Shown: positions 13,402 through 20,617, counted from the first letter of the stretch. The stretch is DNA of 20,617 nucleotides from an uncultured Bacteroidales bacterium (GCA_937906975.1 CALCUN010000148.1:1-20617); one strand, 5' to 3'. Translations and numbers: made by a program. The notes: a model not told the origin generated them from the sequence alone.

Positions 13402-15990
13402 ATGAAGTTAAAACAAGTAATTTTTTTCTTTCTGATAGTTGCAAGTGTAAATGTGTTTGCACAAAAGAGAAGTCTGACAGAGTTGGCCGATGAAGCTTTT
13501 GAAAACAAACAATATATTACTGCCGTAGATTTATATAAGGAAGCTTACACAAAAATAAAAGGTAACAGAGAAGAGAAAAACAGGATAATGTTCCAACAAG
13601 CAGAGTGTTATCGTTATATGGATGACCAAAAAATGGCGGTCAAAACATATCAAAGATTGGTAAAAGCAAAGTATTATGATGTTCAGCCAAAGATATTTCT
13701 TTACATGGCCGATATTCAAAAATTTAATAGCGAATGGGACGCTGCGGAATACAATTATAAGGAATATTTAAAGCTTGTTCCAAATGATGAATTAGCAAAA
13801 AGTAGATTGCAATCCATAGAATTGGCAAAAAAATGGATGAATAACCCTACTCGACATCAAGTAGTAGAGGTTAAAAATGTTAATACAGAATGGAATGATT
13901 GGGGTCCACGTTTCTCTGCCTCAGAGGACGAAAATGAAATCATATTTACATCATCTCGACCAAAAGAGGACAGCGAAGAAATGGACGTTTGGACAGGGGA
14001 ATATTTCTCAAATATTTATACAAGTGCGAAACAAAAAAATACAGAATTAAGCGAGCCAAATTTAATCTCAATAGAACAAATCAACACTGAGGCAAACGAA
14101 GGGGAACTTGTTTTTGCGAAAGGCTCAACTACGCAAAATGTTTATTTTTCACGTTGTCTTATTCAAGTAAGAGAGCAATTAAATTGTGCTATCTACATGA
14201 CTAAGCCTGTGGAAAAAGAAAAAAAAGGTAAAAAACGTAATCAACAAGAAGCAAGTGAAGAAGAACAATCTCCATTTGTAATGATTGATTTGGGTGATAC
14301 AGCATTTAACTATTTCCACCCTGCAATATCTTCTGATGAATTAACACTTTATTTCTCTTCTAACCGTCCTGGCGGAGAAGGAGGCTATGACTTATGGAAA
14401 GCAACAAGAAGTAGCATGGAAGAATCTTTTGGAAATGTAGTTAATTTAGGAAAATTAATAAACACAGCAGGTAATGAAGAATTCCCAACCTTACGTTCAG
14501 ATACACGTTTGTATTATTCTTCTGACGGATTGCCAGGTTTAGGAGGTATGGACTTGTTCTACACAGAATTTGTTGAAGGAGAATGGAGCGAACCTCAAAA
14601 CTTGATGTATCCTATCAATAGCCCATCAGATGAAATCGGTATTATCTACAACAAAGTTCCAGAAGAAAATATTGCAGCTGAAGAATCAGGATTTTTCTCT
14701 TCAAACAGAGAAGGCGGAACAGGTGGAGACGATATTTATTCTTTTTATAGAGCACCATTATTGTTTTCGTTAAAAGGAAAAATTCGTGATGATAAATCAA
14801 TGCAAGCAATAGAAGGCGCAAGAGTAAGATTGATTGGAGATGACAATTCAAGCATTGAAACAAGAACTGATAGAAAAGGAGATTATAATTTCACAACCGA
14901 ACAATTAAGATACAACGTTAATTACAAAATACAAGTATCTCAAATAGGATACTTTAACAATGAAGGAAAAGAATCAACAGTAGGATTAACAACAACTACT
15001 GAATTGGTTCACGATTTCAAATTAAAACCAATACCAAAAGAGCCAATCGTATTACCAGAAATACGTTACGATTTAGCAAAGTGGGAATTAAAAGACCAAT
15101 ACCAAGACTCTCTATCAGATTTATTAGTAATCTTGGTTAATAATCCGCAATACGTAATAGAACTTGCATCACATACAGATTCAAGACCTTTCCTTCGTGT
15201 TACAAATGACACATTAAGCCAACGTAGAGCTGAATCAGTAGTAGATTTTCTTGTAGCAAGAGGAATAGATAGAGACAGATTAGTTCCAAAAGGCTATGGG
15301 GACAGAGTGCCACGTACACTAAAAACAGACTGCGTTTCAGAATTTGGAGGAAAAGAATATGCTTTTGCAAAAGGCATTACGCTTACAGATGATTATATCA
15401 ATAAATTAAGAAGCAAAGGCGAAAAAGAAGCAGCACACCAACTAAACAGAAGAACAGAATTTCGTATTTTGAGAACCGATTTCGTTCCAAAAGCAGTTTT
15501 AGACAGCTTAAAAGACGCATCACTCAATGCACCAATAGTTGATATGGTGTCAGGAACAGTGCCACCACCAGACACAGAAATTCCAATCGTTTACACAGAC
15601 AATCACATTAAAGTTTCAATGATAAATGGTAGCAAAGCACAAATCTTTATCATATTAAACGGAAAAGCAGTACCATGTATCTATGATGAAAAATATAGAG
15701 ATGCAGCAGTATTGGATTGGGATTTAGCAATGAAGTTCCTATTAGAAGGCAGAATTACAAAAGATGACTTCAAAGATAGAGACAAAGCATTTGACGAAGA
15801 AGGAAATATTTTAGACAACTCAGTACTTACATTCAAATCAGCATACATTGGAAAGTATTTTGCCGATAAATACGAAGTAATCGTAAGAAAAGGAATGAAA
15901 TACGACATGATTGTAAACAAAAATGGGTTAGTTGATTTTGGAACATTTACCTTCTCAAGAGCGAGAGGCGAAATAATATTTGAAGAATAA
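13402..15990 (+). CDS. PorE-like TPR/beta-propeller/CRD/OmpA protein with extra C-terminal domain
   Basis: 862 residues. A type I signal peptide (1-20, no lipobox) is followed by TPR-like helices (24-140), PD40/WD40-like propeller repeats (about 165-450; FSSNRPGGEGGYDLW, YYSSDGLPGLGGMDLF, FFSSNREGGTGGDDIY), a carboxypeptidase-regulatory-like beta domain (about 454-543) and an OmpA-type peptidoglycan-binding domain (about 555-693; SHTDSRP with Asp593, SQRRAESV with Arg609, NRRTEFRIL). This order matches PorE of the T9SS, which anchors the ring complex to peptidoglycan. Differences are the absence of a lipidation cysteine and an extra domain at 735-860. That domain reads like a retropepsin-type aspartic protease fold in which the DTGA active site has become YDEKYRDA (Asp762). 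A Lys/Glu-rich insert (270-289) interrupts the propeller. The propeller-OmpA architecture is firm. The T9SS role is inferred, supported by two T9SS cargo genes in the window. Confidence 0.88.
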   Translation: MKLKQVIFFFLIVASVNVFAQKRSLTELADEAFENKQYITAVDLYKEAYTKIKGNREEKNRIMFQQAECYRYMDDQKMAVKTYQRLVKAKYYDVQPKIFLYMADIQKFNSEWDAAEYNYKEYLKLVPNDELAKSRLQSIELAKKWMNNPTRHQVVEVKNVNTEWNDWGPRFSASEDENEIIFTSSRPKEDSEEMDVWTGEYFSNIYTSAKQKNTELSEPNLISIEQINTEANEGELVFAKGSTTQNVYFSRCLIQVREQLNCAIYMTKPVEKEKKGKKRNQQEASEEEQSPFVMIDLGDTAFNYFHPAISSDELTLYFSSNRPGGEGGYDLWKATRSSMEESFGNVVNLGKLINTAGNEEFPTLRSDTRLYYSSDGLPGLGGMDLFYTEFVEGEWSEPQNLMYPINSPSDEIGIIYNKVPEENIAAEESGFFSSNREGGTGGDDIYSFYRAPLLFSLKGKIRDDKSMQAIEGARVRLIGDDNSSIETRTDRKGDYNFTTEQLRYNVNYKIQVSQIGYFNNEGKESTVGLTTTTELVHDFKLKPIPKEPIVLPEIRYDLAKWELKDQYQDSLSDLLVILVNNPQYVIELASHTDSRPFLRVTNDTLSQRRAESVVDFLVARGIDRDRLVPKGYGDRVPRTLKTDCVSEFGGKEYAFAKGITLTDDYINKLRSKGEKEAAHQLNRRTEFRILRTDFVPKAVLDSLKDASLNAPIVDMVSGTVPPPDTEIPIVYTDNHIKVSMINGSKAQIFIILNGKAVPCIYDEKYRDAAVLDWDLAMKFLLEGRITKDDFKDRDKAFDEEGNILDNSVLTFKSAYIGKYFADKYEVIVRKGMKYDMIVNKNGLVDFGTFTFSRARGEIIFEE

Positions 15991-16000
15991 ACAGAAAAAA

Positions 16001-16032
16001 TTTGGTGGATTGCAAAAATAGTATTATTTTTG
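16001..16032 (+). promoter_or_regulatory. Promoter of the initiator tRNA gene
   Basis: TTTG at 16001-16004, a 20-bp spacer, then TATTTTTG at 16025-16032; the predicted start is 12-15 nt before the tRNA. The -7 box is inside the right arm of a perfect inverted repeat (16007-16038). Confidence 0.75.
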
Positions 16033-16038
16033 CAATCC
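16007..16038. repeat. Perfect 14-bp inverted repeat over the tRNA promoter
   Basis: GGATTGCAAAAATA (16007-16020), a 4-base spacer GTAT, then the exact complement (16025-16038). It follows the PorE-like stop codon by 16 bp. No T-run follows the right arm, so a terminator role is uncertain. Confidence 0.8.
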
Positions 16039-16050
16039 AAAACAACAAGA

Positions 16051-16122
<72 letters not shown>

Positions 16123-16126
16123 CACA

Positions 16127-16158
16127 AAAAAAGCGGAAGATTTTTCTTCCGCTTTTTT
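16127..16158. terminator. Bidirectional terminator between tRNA-fMet and the ompH-like gene
   Basis: AAAAAAGCGGAAGA (16127-16140), a TTTT loop and a perfect complement (16145-16158). A-run and T-run flanks serve both strands. Confidence 0.92.
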
Positions 16159-16178
16159 AATTTCCAATTTCCAAGTCT

Positions 16179-16820
16179 TTATTTTTCTTTTTTGTATTCT
16201 TCGTATTCTTTATTTAATCCCTCAATAATTTCATTAGTTATATCCATTCCTTCATCAATGTAAAGAACAGGTGAACCAATGTAAGACTTAGAAAGAATAA
16301 CATCGAAGTTTTGATGCTTTTTGTTATAGTCTTTTATGAAAGCATAAACAGCATCTAACATTTTCTTATTATCAGAGGCTTGTCTTTCTTGCAAATCCAA
16401 CATCATTTTTTGTTCAAGTTGAGGCAATTCTTGTTGTCTTTTTGTTAAATCTTGTTCAGTTTGTTTTTGTTGAGTTAAAGTTAAATTTGCACCATTTTTC
16501 AAATAATTTTCATAATCGCTTTGGAATTTTGAAACCTTAGCCTCCAATTCCTTTTGCAAGTTTTTTTGATACGTTTGCAAAGCGGCCTCCATATCAATAG
16601 CCATTTGATACTTAGCCATAATAGTATCAGTATTGATATATGCCACTTTTAAACCACCCGAAGAAAGAGTTTTGTTTGTTTTTTCAGTTTTTGCAACTGC
16701 TTCCTTCTCATTCTTTTCAGTTTTTCCATCAGATAACACCATAACAAATAGTATTATCGAACACACGATAGACAATCCGCAGCCTATCCATAAAGCAATG
16801 TTTGAATTTCTTTTTTCCAT
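16179..16820 (-). CDS. OmpH/Skp-family periplasmic chaperone-like protein
   Basis: 213 residues from the ATG at 16820. An upstream in-frame ATG at 16853 would lie past the -7 box and add an atypical N-terminus. The N-terminus has a single hydrophobic segment (about 9-29, after MEKRNS) that acts as a signal anchor or uncleaved signal. Residues from about 55 start the Skp/OmpH fold with KVAYINTDTIMAKY, then a long charged Gln/Glu/Lys-rich helical hairpin (AALQTYQKNLQKELEAKVSK to RQQELPQLEQKMM), closing with the beta strands FDVILSKSYIGSPVLYIDEG. Skp-type trimers hold unfolded outer-membrane proteins on their way to the BAM complex; the many barrel genes around it are plausible clients. It is transcribed toward the tRNA terminator and divergent from a small barrel gene. 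Confidence 0.88.
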   Translation of the reverse strand: MEKRNSNIALWIGCGLSIVCSIILFVMVLSDGKTEKNEKEAVAKTEKTNKTLSSGGLKVAYINTDTIMAKYQMAIDMEAALQTYQKNLQKELEAKVSKFQSDYENYLKNGANLTLTQQKQTEQDLTKRQQELPQLEQKMMLDLQERQASDNKKMLDAVYAFIKDYNKKHQNFDVILSKSYIGSPVLYIDEGMDITNEIIEGLNKEYEEYKKEK

Positions 16821-16842
16821 AAATTTAAATTTTAACAAAAGG

Positions 16843-16850
16843 CAAAGATA
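16843..16850 (-). promoter_or_regulatory. -7 box of the ompH-like gene
   Basis: TATCTTTG on the minus strand matches TAnnTTTG, with a leader of about 19 nt. It is nearly the same sequence as the divergent box at 16893-16900. Confidence 0.65.
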
Positions 16851-16892
16851 CAAAAAAACTAAGTTTTATTTTACAGATAAAGCAAATAGTTA

Positions 16893-16900
16893 TATCTTTG
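16893..16900 (+). promoter_or_regulatory. -7 box very close to the 16905 start codon
   Basis: TATCTTTG matches TAnnTTTG and ends only 4 nt before the ATG, which would give a leaderless or almost leaderless mRNA. Confidence 0.6.
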
Positions 16901-16904
16901 CCGA

Positions 16905-17582
16905 ATGAAAATAGACGTTTTAACAAAGAAAATATTAGTATTTGCCTTACTGATAGGCGCATTTTCCCCACTTTTTGCACAAAGACAAATTTTTAGAACA
17001 GTGGATCCGTTTGAGAACAAAGTAGAAATATCGCTTTCGGGCGGAGTTCACGCCTTACATCTTGTGCAATCAAAACCATTAAAAGGTCTTTGGGACGAAT
17101 TAAAGCCCTCTTTTCAAGCCTCAGTAGGCTATCAATTCACCTCATACTTAGGAGCAAGATTCGCTTTTCAATCAGGCAACACCATGAGTGCATCAACAGA
17201 CACACTATTGCCCAACTACATAATCAGTACACATATAGACATGTTGGTAGATGTTGCAAACTTTTGGAATCCAGAAACAAAAAACAAATCTTATGACACA
17301 CAAATAATCTTTGGCGCAGGAACAATATTTTTTAGACCAGAGAATAAAGATGAACGCTTTACAGGCTTTGCCTTTAATGGCGGTTTGCTAAACTCATACC
17401 ACCTAACAAAAGATTTATTGCTTAACCTTGAATTGAAATTATTTTTAATAAACGAAGCCTTTTCCTCAAATTACAATCCAAACTACGGAGGTTGGTCAAT
17501 GATTTACGATGCCTCATTAGGATTGAGTTACAGAATACCAATCAAACGCATTCAACCGCGTTCCACAGAGGAGAAAGAATAA
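16905..17582 (+). CDS. Exported outer-membrane beta-barrel protein
   Basis: 225 residues. A signal peptide (about 1-25, cleavage after FAQ) is preceded by a slightly long charged N-region. Amphipathic strands follow (KVEISLSGGVHALHL, SFQASVGYQFTSYLGARFAFQSG, TQIIFGAGTIFF, LLLNLELKLFLI, DASLGLSYRIPI), the pattern of an 8-stranded OmpA-type or porin-like barrel. There is no peptidoglycan-binding domain; the tail is short and charged (RSTEEKE). Its promoter -7 box ends 4 nt before the ATG. It is divergent from the ompH-like chaperone gene, a likely functional pairing, and has a strong terminator downstream. Exact role unknown. Confidence 0.78.
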   Translation: MKIDVLTKKILVFALLIGAFSPLFAQRQIFRTVDPFENKVEISLSGGVHALHLVQSKPLKGLWDELKPSFQASVGYQFTSYLGARFAFQSGNTMSASTDTLLPNYIISTHIDMLVDVANFWNPETKNKSYDTQIIFGAGTIFFRPENKDERFTGFAFNGGLLNSYHLTKDLLLNLELKLFLINEAFSSNYNPNYGGWSMIYDASLGLSYRIPIKRIQPRSTEEKE

Positions 17583-17619
17583 ACGTTATACAGGCAGAAG
17601 AAGATAATTCAAACTTTTA

Positions 17620-17662
17620 AATTAAAAAAGCCCAAAATATACTTTTGGGCTTTTTTAATTTA
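17620..17662 (+). terminator. Rho-independent terminator of the 16905 gene
   Basis: A perfect 19-bp stem (17620-17638 with 17644-17662; core AAAAAAGCCCAAAA) and 5-nt loop, with an internal T-run in the right arm. Confidence 0.92.
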
Positions 17663-17716
17663 ATGATTTTTTAACTATTTACCTATCCCTCCTCATAAAT
17701 TTTTTTCTATTATAAT

Positions 17717-17756
17717 GTAACATTTTTGGCAAAAGTTTTGTCTTATATATAAGAAA
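17717..17756 (+). promoter_or_regulatory. Conserved upstream element with palindrome, copy 2
   Basis: The counterpart of 1871-1910: GTAACA at 17717, identical 24-bp spacing to the palindrome TCTTATATATAAGA (17741-17754), and TTG immediately before the palindrome in both. The distance to the Shine-Dalgarno site is nearly the same as in copy 1. Upstream of GTAACA the two loci are unrelated. Confidence 0.75.
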
Positions 17757-17764
17757 TCAAAAAG

Positions 17765-17771
17765 AGGAGGA
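17765..17771 (+). promoter_or_regulatory. Strong Shine-Dalgarno site (AGGAGGA)
   Basis: AGGAGGA with the same 7-nt gap to the ATG (17779) as the copy at 1921-1927; it fixes the start. Confidence 0.85.
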
Positions 17772-17778
17772 CTGTAAT

Positions 17779-19629
17779 ATGAAAAAAGCATTATTTTTAA
17801 TTTGTGCTATCTTGTTTAGCAATGTCGTAGTTTTAGCACAACAACATTTTACTGTAAATGGTTATCAGTATGTTGTAATTAATAGTAGCAGTGTATCTAT
17901 TTTTAACTACTATAATGGTCAGGACACAGTAGTTATTCCAGAAACAGTAATATATAATGGTGTAAAATACACTATTGTCGAAATAGGTAGTGGAGCCTTT
18001 ATGAGAAAAGACTATATAGTTTCTGTCATTATTCCAAGCACTGTTACCTCTATCGGTCTATCTGCTTTTCAAGAATGTAATAACCTTACTTCTGTTGTAA
18101 TGCCAAATAGTATTACTAAGATTGACAGATGCGCTTTTTGCTATTGTCCTAATTTAACTTCATTTACAATTCCTATAAGTGTTGCAAATCTTGGTGGAGG
18201 AATATTTGCTTATTGTCCAAACTTAACTACTTTGAATTATAACGCAAGAGATTGCAATGGATTTCAAACAGGTACTTCCCATCCTTTTGGAGGTTCAAAT
18301 ATTTCCACTATAAATATAGGTGATGAAGTAGAAAAGATACCTGATAACTTTCTTTATGATATGGATGATATAACAACAGTAAATTTTTCAAACAATATAA
18401 CCCATATTGGTAAGAAAGCATTTGCATATTACGATAATTCCAACACATTGAATCTTCCAAATAGTATTACGCATATAGGAGAAGAAGCGTTTTTAGGGTG
18501 CGATAATTTAAGTTCAATCACACTTCCAAGTAATCTTACTTACATCGGTATCGGTGCTTTTGAGAGTTGTAATACTCTAAACTCAATAACAATTCCAAGC
18601 AACGTTGCTCGCATTGACGATGAAGCATTTCAAAATTGCAGCAACTTAAATTCAGTAGATTTTTTAACTAATAACCTTACTTATATAGGCGATGGAGCTT
18701 TTAAAAATTGTACAAGTTTAGCTACGTTTGTAGTTCCTAATACAGTTGATTCGCTTGGTAAAAAAGATGGTTATGTTCTTTATCCTGGTACATTTGAGGG
18801 TTGCTCTTCTTTAACTAAAATTACTCTTGGCAAAAACTTAAAATATATCTCGGAAGCTACATTTAATAATTGTACTTCTTTACAAACATTGGTTAGTTTA
18901 GCAACTATTCCTCCAACATTCCAATATGCAGATAATACATTTGTAAACACTCATAACGTAGCTTTGATTGTAGGCTGTGATGCTTTGCCAAATTATCAAA
19001 ATTCATTTGATTGGTCATATTATTTTGCAAACAATATGACAGAGATAATCTATGACGTAAATGTTTATTCAAATGATGAAGATAAAGGAATTGTTGATAT
19101 GCAAAGAGATTGCTCTACTGCAACACTTACTGCAACAACTACTGGAGATTGTTTCCGATTTTACTCATGGAGTGATGGAGTTACTGAAAATCATCGTATA
19201 GTTAATCTTGAAAGTGACACAAATATTGTGGCTATTTTTGATGAAATAAAATTTGTTATAGATACTACGATAAATCAAGGTGAGGTTTACTCTGGATATG
19301 GTTTCAATGAAAGTGAACAAGGTACATATTACCAATATTTCACTACTGATGATGGTTGTGATAGCACAGTGGTTTTAAACCTTACGCTAAATGTATCTTT
19401 GAATGATGTGGAAGAAAGTACTATTTCTCTATATCCAAACCCTACAAGAGGAGAAATAAATTTCAGCGATATGGTAGGAGAGATTGAAGTAATGGATATG
19501 ACAGGTAAAATCATGAAAAAAATCCTTAATACAAGCAATATAAACATAGACTTCTTACCTGCGGGATTCTATTACCTTAGATTGCATTATCAAGACAAGA
19601 TTCTTATAAGAAAAGTAATCAAACAATAG
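17779..19629 (+). CDS. BspA-like leucine-rich-repeat surface protein with T9SS sorting domain (paralogue 2)
   Basis: 616 residues. A signal peptide covers 1-20. BspA/TpLRR-type repeats span about 67-400, several in clean tandem (ITHIGEEAFLGCDNLSSITL, LTYIGIGAFESCNTLNSITI, VARIDDEAFQNCSNLNSVDF). A bacterial-repeat module with FYSWSDGVTENHRIV lies around 426-488, then the short YGFNESEQGTYYQY...GCDSTVVLNLTL linker (500-538). The T9SS type A sorting domain covers about 541-616, with LYPNPTRGEINFS, EVMDMTGK and LPAGFYYLRL. The last ~190 residues are strongly similar to 1935-3488, whereas the LRR section is about 100 residues longer, as expected if repeats were gained or lost. Predicted surface-exposed, possibly adhesive; ligand unknown. 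It is monocistronic, with the shared palindromic upstream element and strong Shine-Dalgarno. Confidence 0.94.
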   Translation: MKKALFLICAILFSNVVVLAQQHFTVNGYQYVVINSSSVSIFNYYNGQDTVVIPETVIYNGVKYTIVEIGSGAFMRKDYIVSVIIPSTVTSIGLSAFQECNNLTSVVMPNSITKIDRCAFCYCPNLTSFTIPISVANLGGGIFAYCPNLTTLNYNARDCNGFQTGTSHPFGGSNISTINIGDEVEKIPDNFLYDMDDITTVNFSNNITHIGKKAFAYYDNSNTLNLPNSITHIGEEAFLGCDNLSSITLPSNLTYIGIGAFESCNTLNSITIPSNVARIDDEAFQNCSNLNSVDFLTNNLTYIGDGAFKNCTSLATFVVPNTVDSLGKKDGYVLYPGTFEGCSSLTKITLGKNLKYISEATFNNCTSLQTLVSLATIPPTFQYADNTFVNTHNVALIVGCDALPNYQNSFDWSYYFANNMTEIIYDVNVYSNDEDKGIVDMQRDCSTATLTATTTGDCFRFYSWSDGVTENHRIVNLESDTNIVAIFDEIKFVIDTTINQGEVYSGYGFNESEQGTYYQYFTTDDGCDSTVVLNLTLNVSLNDVEESTISLYPNPTRGEINFSDMVGEIEVMDMTGKIMKKILNTSNINIDFLPAGFYYLRLHYQDKILIRKVIKQ

Positions 19630-19675
19630 AAAAGAAGAAGTTGAAAATTTTAACATTTTTTAATTTTAGTGTTTT

Positions 19676-19706
19676 CTTTCTTAGCTTTGTTAAAATATCT
19701 CTTAGT
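19676..19706. repeat. CTTAG motif pair with 21-bp phasing (copy c)
   Basis: CTTAG at 19680-19684 and 19701-19705, exactly 21 bp apart, with a spacer (CTTTGTTAAAATATCT) like those of arrays a and b. A degenerate CTAAT follows at 19721. The rest of the 19630-19823 gap is AT-rich, with no gene, promoter or clear hairpin that I can support. Confidence 0.65.
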
Positions 19707-19823
19707 TTTAAAATATGAAACTAATACTTTAAAGTGATATTTCTTTCATTTAGTATTATTGCCAGCCTATGATTTAAACAAAATACATACGAATGTTACA
19801 ATAATAAAAATATAATAAAAAAC

Positions 19824-19869
19824 AAAACGCTCGTTTGTCAAAACAACTTAAAGACTCACGAGCGTTTTT
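19824..19869 (-). terminator. Terminator of the 19893 lipoprotein gene
   Basis: AAAACGCTCGT (19824-19834) pairs with 19858-19868 across a 23-nt loop. On the minus strand the hairpin is followed by a T-rich run. Confidence 0.75.
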
Positions 19870-19892
19870 CTTTGGGTTATTTATTTAAAACC

Positions 19893-20489
19893 TTAAAGTT
19901 CATCACTAACTTCTTTCATTAATTTTTCATCATAATAATCTAAACTAACGTAATACCTCATTTCTCCTCCTAAACTTTCTGCTTTAAAACAAAAAACACC
20001 CATTATCTTTTCGTCTTTTGCTCTTGCATTATAACGTTTGTAAGTATTAGTATCTTGAATTGGTAGTTCATTCATTTTATACTTCTTAGAAAGTTCATCA
20101 AACACTCTTTCAAAACGATCCAATGCTGTTACTTTATTTTCAGGAGTGTCAAGAAAACTAATAGTATAAAACCTATCATTGTTAAAACCCACACGAACAA
20201 AGTTCCAATTCAATCCTCCAAAATCAAAATACTTACTTCTGCCTTCAAAAGCAAGCCACGAATCTGTACTATATCCATTTAGATAAAGATTATGCTGTTC
20301 GAATGCTTCTATTAATTCTTCTTTACTTGCTCCAAACTTAACTCCAAAGAATGTATCTTGAATATGGTCGGTGTAAACAACTTCTTTCTGTTTTGTATCT
20401 TTCTTTTCTTGTTTTGCAAGTTTATCTTTTCCACAAGAAGCTAAACATAAACTTGCAATAACAAGCATTAAAAAATATTTTACTTTCAT
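19893..20489 (-). CDS. Lipoprotein of unknown function
   Basis: 198 residues. A type II signal peptide with lipobox LASC places the lipidated cysteine at residue 19, followed by a Lys-rich tether (GKDKLAKQEKKDTKQKE). The globular part starts around residue 44 (IQDTFFGVKFGASKEELIEAF) and alternates strands (FVRVGFNNDRFYTISFL) with a helix (ALDRFERVFDELSKKYK), ending in MRYYVSLDYYDEKLM. The opening motif and size recall the secreted protein at 1015-1563, so both may belong to one loosely related Bacteroidota family of unknown function. The lipoprotein is probably anchored in the periplasm-facing or outer leaflet of the outer membrane. It has its own promoter and terminator. Confidence 0.85.
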   Translation of the reverse strand: MKVKYFLMLVIASLCLASCGKDKLAKQEKKDTKQKEVVYTDHIQDTFFGVKFGASKEELIEAFEQHNLYLNGYSTDSWLAFEGRSKYFDFGGLNWNFVRVGFNNDRFYTISFLDTPENKVTALDRFERVFDELSKKYKMNELPIQDTNTYKRYNARAKDEKIMGVFCFKAESLGGEMRYYVSLDYYDEKLMKEVSDEL

Positions 20490-20524
20490 TTTTTTCTTCT
20501 TTTTTAGGATTACAAACTTGCTTA

Positions 20525-20555
20525 CAAAGGTAAAAAATAATTTAATACTTGCAAA
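20525..20555 (-). promoter_or_regulatory. Promoter of the lipoprotein gene
   Basis: On the minus strand, TTTG (20555-20552), a 19-bp spacer, then TACCTTTG (20532-20525). This is a full consensus match, with a leader of about 32 nt. Confidence 0.8.
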
Positions 20556-20566
20556 AATTAGGCAGA

Positions 20567-20617
20567 TTAAGTTTTGATTTTCTCAAATAAGATTTCAAGG
20601 AATTTATCTTTATTCTT
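20567..20617 (-). CDS. Possible C-terminal end of an unidentified gene
   Basis: From the window edge, 16 codons without interruption (KNKDKFLEILFEKIKT) end in TAA at 20569-20567. An amphipathic, Lys-rich tail of this kind is a credible protein C-terminus, and it stops just before the lipoprotein promoter. It is too short to identify, and chance cannot be excluded. Confidence 0.4.
   Translation of the reverse strand, partial: KNKDKFLEILFEKIKT

Noticed and set aside
17723..17743. Sigma-54-type promoter (TGGC with TTG) before the second LRR gene
   Set aside because: The -12 GC is GT, and the GG is not conserved in the matching element before the first LRR gene.

Overview
The window comes from an AT-rich member of the Bacteroidota, most likely a Bacteroidales-type anaerobe. 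The evidence is as follows. Most genes are preceded by a Bacteroidota -7 box (TAnnTTTG), often with a TTTG or TTG about 19-22 bases upstream. Two secreted proteins end in a type IX secretion (T9SS) sorting domain. Many exported proteins have signal peptides ending in FAQ or YAQ. The purN <> acpP-fabF-rnc block is an arrangement I know from this phylum. No phage, integrase, transposase or CRISPR array is visible.

Layout. 1-692 is the end of a polytopic membrane protein gene. 693-1014 holds two hairpins and a phased CTTAG/CTAAG array. 1015-1563 is a small secreted protein. 1636-1847 is the remnant of a second copy of the first gene. 1935-3488 is a BspA-like leucine-rich-repeat protein with a T9SS tail. 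3607-6688 (minus strand) is acpP-fabF-rnc-lipA, with purN divergent at 6909-7475. 7485-9176 (minus) is an outer-membrane barrel of the TonB-receptor-like type, divergent from butyrate kinase (9368-10447). Next come an outer-membrane protein (10561-11241), a thiL-HAD-divIC operon (11285-13279) and an 862-residue PorE-like TPR/propeller/OmpA protein (13402-15990). An initiator tRNA gene (16051-16122), an OmpH/Skp-like chaperone gene (minus), a small barrel gene (16905-17582), a second BspA-like T9SS protein (17779-19629), a lipoprotein gene (minus) and the tail of an unidentified minus-strand gene follow.

How the genes fit together. The housekeeping part covers fatty-acid synthesis (acpP, fabF), lipoate (lipA), purines (purN), thiamine (thiL), cell division (divIC), RNA processing (rnc) and translation initiation (tRNA-fMet). 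The rest is largely envelope: an OmpH-like chaperone, several barrels, a T9SS-associated OmpA protein, and two paralogous adhesin-like T9SS cargo proteins.

The most interesting signals are five. (1) CTTAG/CTAAG pentamers are spaced by exactly 21 bp in three separate intergenic regions. (2) The two distant BspA-like genes share a conserved 40-bp upstream element containing a 14-bp palindrome. (3) The same two genes carry strong Shine-Dalgarno sites that the other genes lack. (4) The PorE-like protein has a C-terminal domain that looks like a degenerate retropepsin fold. (5) A fragmentary gene copy flanks the small secreted-protein gene. All calls come from reading the sequence; no database search was run.
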